A stretch of 64,000 nt of DNA from Brachionus manjavacas (lineage: Eukaryota > Rotifera > Eurotatoria > Ploima > Brachionidae): positions 8,866,001-8,930,000 of the forward strand of contig JAHQIY010000003.1 of the NCBI GenBank assembly GCA_019054805.1, written 5' to 3'. The notes under the pieces were generated by a model that did no database searches, was not told the origin of the DNA, and saw only the letters and a program-made list of their open reading frames with translations. The position numbers and the translations under genes were made by a program. Shown piece by piece: positions 57,650-64,000 of the stretch (positions within the stretch are counted from its first letter, which is position 1; each line of letters opens with the position of its first letter).

Positions 57650-59026
57650 AAAAAAAACAATCAAAAAAAAATTTTTTTTTCGTCCAATATTTAAGCCTTG
57701 AGCACTTATCTTAATAAAACAAAGAATAATCTTGATAATTAATAATAATTTTAACTTCATCTTTTAATTTCTTACACTTTTCATGTAAATTATTGTATTT
57801 GAACTTTAAATTTTTATCAATCAATTTTTAAGTTTTTGCAGATAATTGACAGGCTTTAGACCGAAAAGAAAAAAAGTTATCTAAATCTTAATTTTTGGTT
57901 CTCTTATTTTATTAAAAAACCTCTAATAATTAGACTTATAATTTGAAGATTTTTTATCAAAATTATTATCAATAATTCTGATAAAAATTTACGATATCTG
58001 GACTCCAGTTATTCGAAAAAATTTACTTTTTCCAATGTTTTTAATTAAGATTAATTTTTGAAATTTTAGTTTTGTTAATCGAGCTAAATTAATTCAACTT
58101 TTTTAATACAAGATTAATTGACTTAGTGCGAAAATTGGTTAAATTTGAAATACCCAAAAAGCCTTGGCAATGTTACAATCTTTGATAATTTTAAGAATTT
58201 AGTACAATTTATAAGCGTCTTAGATCTTGAAGATTGACGATTTCTATTTGTACCTATTTAAAATTCAATTATTAACTTTTTCTAGCTTTTTTTAAATGGA
58301 AAAGTTTATTTTTTTAAATAATAAAAAAACCTTTTAGTAAAATTACGAAAAGGCTTCGAGTATTTTTATTAACTTGTGAACAATGCGTATTCAATAATTT
58401 TATTCATTACAAAATTTGTAACAGAAAATGTTATTTATTTTGTGTTAAAATTTATTTTGAACTAAAACATGAATTTTTTAAGAATTTATCTACGTTTAAA
58501 TTATTCGGGACTTTAAAAATAAAATTTAATGAATGAAAATTTTTGGAATAGAATTGAAAAAAATTTAATTTTGAAAAAAGAGCCTTCAGCGTTTCCTTTC
58601 AATTCATCTTCCAAAATGTCAAAAATTAATTATTAATCTCAATTAATTGTTAAGCAATTTTTAATAAAAAAACTAGAACAAAACTATCCTCCATGGCCGA
58701 AATTTTTGACTAGAAAAAAAAATGAAAGCTAATTAGCTAAGATTAAAGACATTTTAAAATAAAGATTACCCTTGGACTTATTTTTAAATTCTTTTTACTT
58801 AGAAATTGAGAGTTTAAATAATTCAAAGATTAGCATTGAAAAAATTATAGAATTTTAGAATTTAGAGTTATTTATTCGTGCTTTATTTAAAAATTCGAAA
58901 AATGCATGATTTAGCAAAATTAGTATAGTTGAATTTTTTAAGAGAGTTTTCCAATGATCCAGTTTCAAATTTAATCATATTTTATTAAGGATAAGAATTG
59001 TAGTTTGAATAAGAATTTTTTTTCAG
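57650..59026. other. A/T-rich interval; likely holds unresolved 5' exons
   Basis: Weak plus-strand coding-like fragments at about 58110-58175 (LIDLVRKLVKFEIPKKPWQC) and 58575-58625 (LKKEPSAFPFNSSSKM) could be earlier exons of the 59027-60631 gene. Phases could not be connected. Confidence 0.3.
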
Positions 59027-60631
59027 CATAAACATTTTTACGGTTCAGTTTCGAAAGAATTAATGCTCGTTGCTTCCAGTCATAGTTTAGTCATAGCCAA
59101 ATCCCAAAGCCTTGGTACCAAATTTATAATCAAACTGTGATTTAAAAAAAAAAAACTAAATAATTGTAGCAAAATATTAACAAATTTTCGTTTTGATTAC
59201 TATATTCAAACACACTGAGCTTTTGCGGAGTTGTAGTGCTCTTTATTTTCTTTTTAAAAAAATTTCAATACCAAAAAATTTTTTTTTCAATTCCTGATTT
59301 GAAGGATAGCCTTTTTTGATTGATATTATTCTGAGACAAATCTTTCAATGATGAAACCATAAAATTTGACTTAAAAAACCTTTGTGAATTTCTTGTAGAT
59401 TTCTCTCGCTCTCAAGTTTTTTTTGTTATTCTTTCTTCTAAGAAACTGTTTCTTTTTATTTTGGGAAACTATAAAACATTTGGAACTTATTTGTATTCTG
59501 CAAAATTTATGAAATTTAGTCTACATTTATTAATTTGAGTCTTTTAGGATTAATTTTATAATTTATCGCTTTTTTACAGAAAAAATCTATCATAAATAAA
59601 TCTAAAATTAGAAAAAATAAAATCATCAAGCATCAAAAATTCAGTAAAAATTTATTTTTTAGAATAGGTAAATGAGATTTCTTAAATTATCTCGAAATTT
59701 TTTAATAGAATAATAATACACGATTTTTTTTTTCTTCAGGCGATCAATTTTATTTTCCAATATAGAATGTATTAAATTTTGTCATTTTATTGTTATTTTT
59801 ATATTAATTTTTTTTAAATACTAAGTTGTGTTTTATTAAAAGATTTTGCGAAAACATATCAAAAATTGTGTATTTTTACGTATGATTACGAACGAAAAGT
59901 TAAGCATTTTTTACAATTTAATTTTTCAATAAAAGCACTTAAGATAATTTTAAGAGATCATCAATTAATTAGAACTTTATTGAAATTAGCTTACAAACTC
60001 ATGTTGAGTGATGTCTCGGTCGTGCAAAAGAATGGAAGTAAAAAAAAAAAGCTATTCGAATTCAAAATAGTTTTATTTATTAATTTTCTGATAACTCATT
60101 AATTTGGTGTAATTTTTTAAAAATTTAGGCAATCAATTCTAATAATACTGTTCGTTGAGTTTCATCAAGAAAAATTTTTTTAATTTTTTTCTAAAATATA
60201 AATCTTGCATTTCTTTTAAAATTTGAAGCTTTCTTTTCCAATAATCATCTATTTTATTTCATTCTTTATTTAATTTAAACCATTTAAACATTTTATCAAT
60301 TATAATCTTAAGAAGCTATAGCTTGATTTATTTTGAAAAAATATCATGTTTATAAAAAATTTGGATTATATTACTTGATTTTTTAGGATATATTATTCTT
60401 CAAAATTAGGGTTATGTCAAAAACACGGATCAAGGTGGAAATAAATTTTAAAAATTTGGAAAAACCACGACCAAATTAATTCTTTTAAAAAAGTTTTTCA
60501 GATCAAATTTTTTTGATCCTCAATTATCATTTTATTATTAGATAAAAAAGAATTCCAAAAAATAGTGTGATAAAGAAATTGGTTAAGCGCCAGTTGTTGC
60601 GTTTGAAAAAGCGAAAGAAGAAATATTTTAA
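59027..60631 (+). CDS. Unidentified multi-exon gene, 3' portion
   Basis: Four exons: 59027-59136, 59443-59492, 59843-60037, 60588-60631. They join in phase to 133 codons (399 nt including stop). Exon 1 follows a strong TTTTTTTTCAG acceptor and reads HKHFYGSVSKELMLVASSHS, then LVIAKSQSLGTKFIIKL, beta-rich like a propeller strand set. Exon 3 is helical (SIKALKIILRDHQLIRTLLK, then LAYKLMLSDVSVV). The last exon reads PVVAFEKAKEEIF and stop. Donors of the first two (GTGATT, GTATTC) are weak, so exon 2 is the least certain. Beta strands followed by alpha solenoid suggest a WD40-plus-TPR trafficking or ciliary protein. That is only a structural guess and no family is recognised. The 5' end is missing. 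Confidence 0.5.
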
Positions 60632-60639
60632 TTATTAGT

Positions 60640-61382
60640 CAAGAAACACAAAATGAAGTTTAACCCAAATTTAATTAATCATTTTTTATAAAGATTAGAT
60701 TCGGATTTTTATTTTTTATCCTATTAAACTTATTATTTAATAATATAAACTGACAAAAATGTTTACTTAAACAAAAATTTGGACAGAAAATAATCAAATT
60801 TAAAAGAATTTAATCAGATTTAAATTAGAATTTTCTTTCAATTTAAAAAAAAAAATTAAAAAAAAAAGAAAACAATTTTAATCTATTCTTTAATTCATTA
60901 ATTTAATAACATTAGATTTTTATCAGTTAACTGATCAAATAAAATACTTCTCAGTTTTATCCACATTAAATCATGCTTGTAAAATTTAATCAAGATTCAT
61001 ATCGACTAAAATGGCACTATTTCATGGGAGCATTATTCTTGATCAAAAACATTCCCAAAAAAAATAAAAAATTTTAAGGTAAATTGATCCAAAAAATAAA
61101 ATGCAAATTGAGATATCCGCAAAATGTTATTTAAGTAAACAATATGACCAGGGTTCACAAAATTGACCATTTATTTTATGTTAAAATGAGCAAAATTAAA
61201 AAATTTTAATCTGAAAAATTTATTTTAAAATTAGGATTAAAAAAATTGAATTAAACGGTACAAATTAAAGTTCATAATGTATGAATTTAGTTGATGGTAA
61301 ACTATCCTATTAAATAAACATCTTAAACAATAAATCTATATGAAAGTTAAAAAAAAATATGGAACTCGCTTCCCGGTCCGAT
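60640..61382. other. A/T-rich interval with the shared ATGACCAG motif
   Basis: No gene. At 61140-61170 ACAATATGACCAGGGTTCAC, then AAAATTGACCA, is the second copy of the motif seen at 21735-21765. Confidence 0.4.
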
Positions 61383-61777
61383 TTAATGGTCTGCAGCAAC
61401 ATATTTTGTTTTGTCCGGATTTTTGCATCCCAAAAGATAGCAAACACCAGAAATCATTGATATTACCAAACAGGTACCTTTAAGCAATTAGCAACAGTCG
61501 CCAAATTTTTGGATAAAAAGTACCTGCAATAATGTAAATGACAACAGCCCAAAATGGGAAAAAACCATAGAACAATTCGTTCGGATCATCACGCCCAAAA
61601 TGATCTCTAGTCAAAGCAACTTGCTCCTCATAAACAAGCTTTTCGGAGCAGACAACTGTTTTTACTAATTAAAAAAATATTTAATAAAACCTAAAAAAAA
61701 ACTACAAAAACTGGTTTACATGCAAACAGAAACGAGAAAAGACCATAAATAATATCAGATCGGATGAAACGAGCCAT
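61383..61777 (-). CDS. Small membrane protein, 97 aa, three exons
   Basis: Exons 61777-61720, 61664-61524 and 61477-61383 (58+141+95 = 294 nt) splice in phase at both junctions with introns of 55 and 46 nt. The N-terminus MARFIRSDIIYGLFSFLFAL is a signal peptide or first membrane segment. A ~30-residue polar loop follows (EKLVYEEQVALTRDHFGRDD). The hydrophobic stretch at about 52-83 (FFPFWAVVIYIIAGTCLVIS...) is a membrane helix or hairpin. The tail is short and basic (KNPDKTKYVAADH). Three cysteines (25, 69, 79) plus Cys84 near the membrane. Not recognised as any named family. Consistent splice signals and higher G/C content make it a solid gene. Confidence 0.65.
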
Positions 61778-61993
61778 TTGTCTAGAATCACTGAGAACTA
61801 AGATATTTTCAAACTAAAAAATCTAAAATTTTGAATTTTTTTAAATTTTTAAAGTAATAAAATTTTATTGTTTCAGATGGGATGAATAAAAAAGCGATAT
61901 GTGCTAGCTTGTTATCTGTGTAATTGTAAGATTTGAAATCTAGTTTTTTTATAATTTAAATTTTATTATTTAAATAGAATGAAATGCTTTTTG

Positions 61994-62062
61994 CTGAACG
62001 GTTAAAGCGTTAGATCTAGCTTGCTTTTGAAATAAATTAAAACTTGAAACGATGCTTTAACT
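61994..62062 (+). repeat. tRNA-like fragment
   Basis: TGCTGAACGGTTAAAGCGTT, then AGATCTAGCTTGC resembles the D-arm and start of the anticodon arm of a Ser/Leu-type tRNA (GAGTGGTTAAGGCG). No matching T-arm or acceptor stem follows, so this is probably a SINE head or pseudo-tRNA. Confidence 0.3.
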
Positions 62063-62069
62063 TTTTTAG

Positions 62070-64000
62070 TCTACTCTTTTTTTCTCATTATTCTTAAATT
62101 CAATGACTTGATAAAAAACTTGAAACTAGAGATTTTTGCTTTGATAAAATTTTAATATTGATTAATGAGCACTTATCTTCTATCATAAAAAAGCGTTATT
62201 AAATGTCGTGCTAAGATTAGTTTTTAAAAATCCTTTAAAAATTTAGACTATAAGGTTTTTATTAAATATCATGGCTTTATCGTTCAAATAATAAATTTGT
62301 TTGCATTGCATACCTAATTTGAAAATTTTTGAAACAAAAATACCATGAGCCTAAAAGCTTTTATCATTTTCTTACACAAACAGCATGATATGAGGTTAAA
62401 GAAAAATATTTTAATTCCACATGGAGCTCAGACTGATTTATAAACTGAACCTTAAATACTAATATTTTTCTAGCAAGATATAATGAGCTAAAATTTATTT
62501 TCACTCTTTTGTTTTTTCGAAATTATGATTTAGAAAACTAAAATTTTCGTATTAGGAAATGACAGAAATATATTTTTTTAAATTCTCTTTAAATTTGACA
62601 TGAAAAATAGCTTCCCGTAATGCATTAAAATTTAACTGCTTTTTCGAGCATAAATTATAGGATTTTGATAAAAAAATTATTCTACTTTTACAACAAAAAA
62701 TAAACAATTCTATTTCTCAAAAAACGAAATAAGACATTTAAGCTTTACGAGACATATCTTATTACGTAAATTGCTGAATATTTATCTAAAATCTAGAATA
62801 AAATTTTTATTTGTGAACTAAAAAAAATTATTTTGAAAAAGCTTAGAAAATCTGGTTTTTTGAAAACGACTTCTTACAAAAACCTGAATAAGAACTAATT
62901 TAAATTTTTTTCAAAATTTAATAATTTCATCTTAATTTGCATGAATCCTTCGGGGATAGAGTTAGCGTAACAATTTGGCCACTTGACTAAACAGGAAAAC
63001 AAATTAAAAAGATCATAATCAAAAATTGATTTTCAAGGAATTATCTCAAATCATTGAACTGAAATTTAATTTAAGCTCAGAATCAAAAATTGAAATTAAA
63101 ACCAGCTTTTTAATGAAAGTGTCAAGTCTATCATAAAATTTTAACTTAAAACTCAACAATTAACTTTTTATTACTTTAATTCATGGTTTTATATTCATAA
63201 AACTTAATTAATCTAAAACTTATGAATAAAAAAATGACAAAACAAATCCGGCTAATTAATTTTCTTCTCAATCAAAAAATTTGAAAAATAAATGATATTT
63301 GTGAAAAAAAATACGCTTCTTATAATTGTGAAAAATTTCTAGCTGGTAAATTTTATACTTTGATTTAAGAATTATGCTTATGTAAAGAGTATGGTATTTC
63401 AGCGATATAAGATTTTGTTTTTACACGATATTCATTAGCTGTTTATTAATTCATTTTTAATTAATAGCATCAACATAACTTTAATTATGAATTTTACACT
63501 AAAAATAATTAGAAATAACCTCAGTTTATATTTATCTATAATTGGTTTTTTATTATTAATTAACTGGTTTGATATTATTTTGCAAAATAAATATTTTTTC
63601 TTAATTTCCTTTAAAGATTTAAAAAAAAATATTAAAAACCATAAAAATGGATAATTTGTTTTTTTTAAGTATTCGATACTTCTCATTTTCTCATTTTAAA
63701 ATGTAAGAAATAAAATAAATTCTGAATTATAATTAAAGAGAAGAATATTTTCAAATTGCAATAGAATGTTTTTGAAAAAGCTGTCACCAAAAAAAAATAA
63801 TATCTTTATTTTTAAAGTAAATAAAATTAATAAAAAACACGTTTTTAAAAATGCTTTAATTACATAAAATTTTATTAATTTTTATCTATTTGATCAAGTA
63901 TTGAAGAAAATAACCAAAGTTATCACATATATAAATGAAAAGTATCTAATCATATAATTTTTTTCATTTAAAAATCAAAGCTATTGAAGTAAATTAATTC
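62070..64000. other. A/T-rich interval, no gene seen
   Basis: Only low-complexity frames, including a Lys/Ile/Phe-rich minus-strand one at 63435-63686 that I judge non-coding. Confidence 0.5.

Noticed and set aside
63435-63686. Minus-strand 83-aa Lys/Ile/Phe-rich frame
   Set aside because: Low-complexity A/T translation with no G/C rise, splice context or family resemblance.

Overview
This is a very A+T-rich stretch of animal nuclear DNA. Protein-coding genes have GT-AG introns. Many introns are only about 45-60 nt, while others run to several kb because they have absorbed repeats. There is no bacterial operon structure, no CRISPR array and no rRNA gene. The gene set (perilipin, RGP1, an ACAD9-type protein, a WHAMM/JMY-type actin nucleation factor, ILVBL/HACL2, CIR1, NOP10, a GDPD1-type phosphodiesterase, a chitin-binding membrane protein) is metazoan. 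The extreme A+T content with short introns would suit a small invertebrate such as a monogonont rotifer, but that placement is inference and not shown by the sequence.

Layout. 0-1.1 kb: the 3' end of an unidentified gene (-). 3.7-4.7 kb: perilipin (-). 6.0-7.1 kb: several short coding-like exons (-). 7.7-8.1 kb: an inverted-repeat element. 8.8-14.2 kb: RGP1 (-), whose 3.2 kb intron holds a long hairpin, a LINE tail and a TGACAAA-rich repeat. 15.5-17.4 kb: intronless ACAD9-like gene (-). 19.0-20.4 kb: a decayed LINE, a MITE and LINE tails. 21.8-23.1 kb: intronless SWIM zinc-finger, transposase-derived gene (-), followed by more TGACAAA repeats. 25.8-31.9 kb: WHAMM/JMY homologue (-). 33.2-35.6 kb: ILVBL (+). 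36-38 kb: LINE debris. 38.5-39.7 kb: CIR1 and NOP10 in tight tandem (+). 42.8-44.8 kb: GDPD1-like gene (+). 45.1-46.6 kb: a broken LTR retrotransposon with a SINE inside its gag. 49.6-51.1 kb: ankyrin-repeat gene (-). 53.1-54.7 kb: CBM14 membrane protein (-). 55-57.6 kb: LINE remnant. 59.0-60.6 kb: unidentified multi-exon gene (+). 61.4-61.8 kb: three-exon small membrane protein gene (-). The remaining intervals are A/T-rich DNA in which I see no convincing gene.

The multi-exon models were assembled by hand. Each was checked by requiring that splice sites be GT-AG, that phases match across every junction, and that the total length be a multiple of three. Single-base errors in boundaries are possible. 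The recognisable genes are housekeeping functions and do not form one pathway: lipid storage and lipid/fatty-acid metabolism (perilipin, ILVBL, ACAD9-like, GDPD1), membrane traffic (RGP1, WHAMM/JMY), and nuclear RNA or transcription functions (NOP10, CIR1). The most notable observations are an ACAD9-type protein lacking its catalytic glutamate, a SWIM/AT-hook protein that looks like a transposase without its catalytic core, a dispersed TGACAAA repeat family, a SINE in a gag frame with an exact 14-bp target duplication, and several short genes that single-ORF scanning misses.
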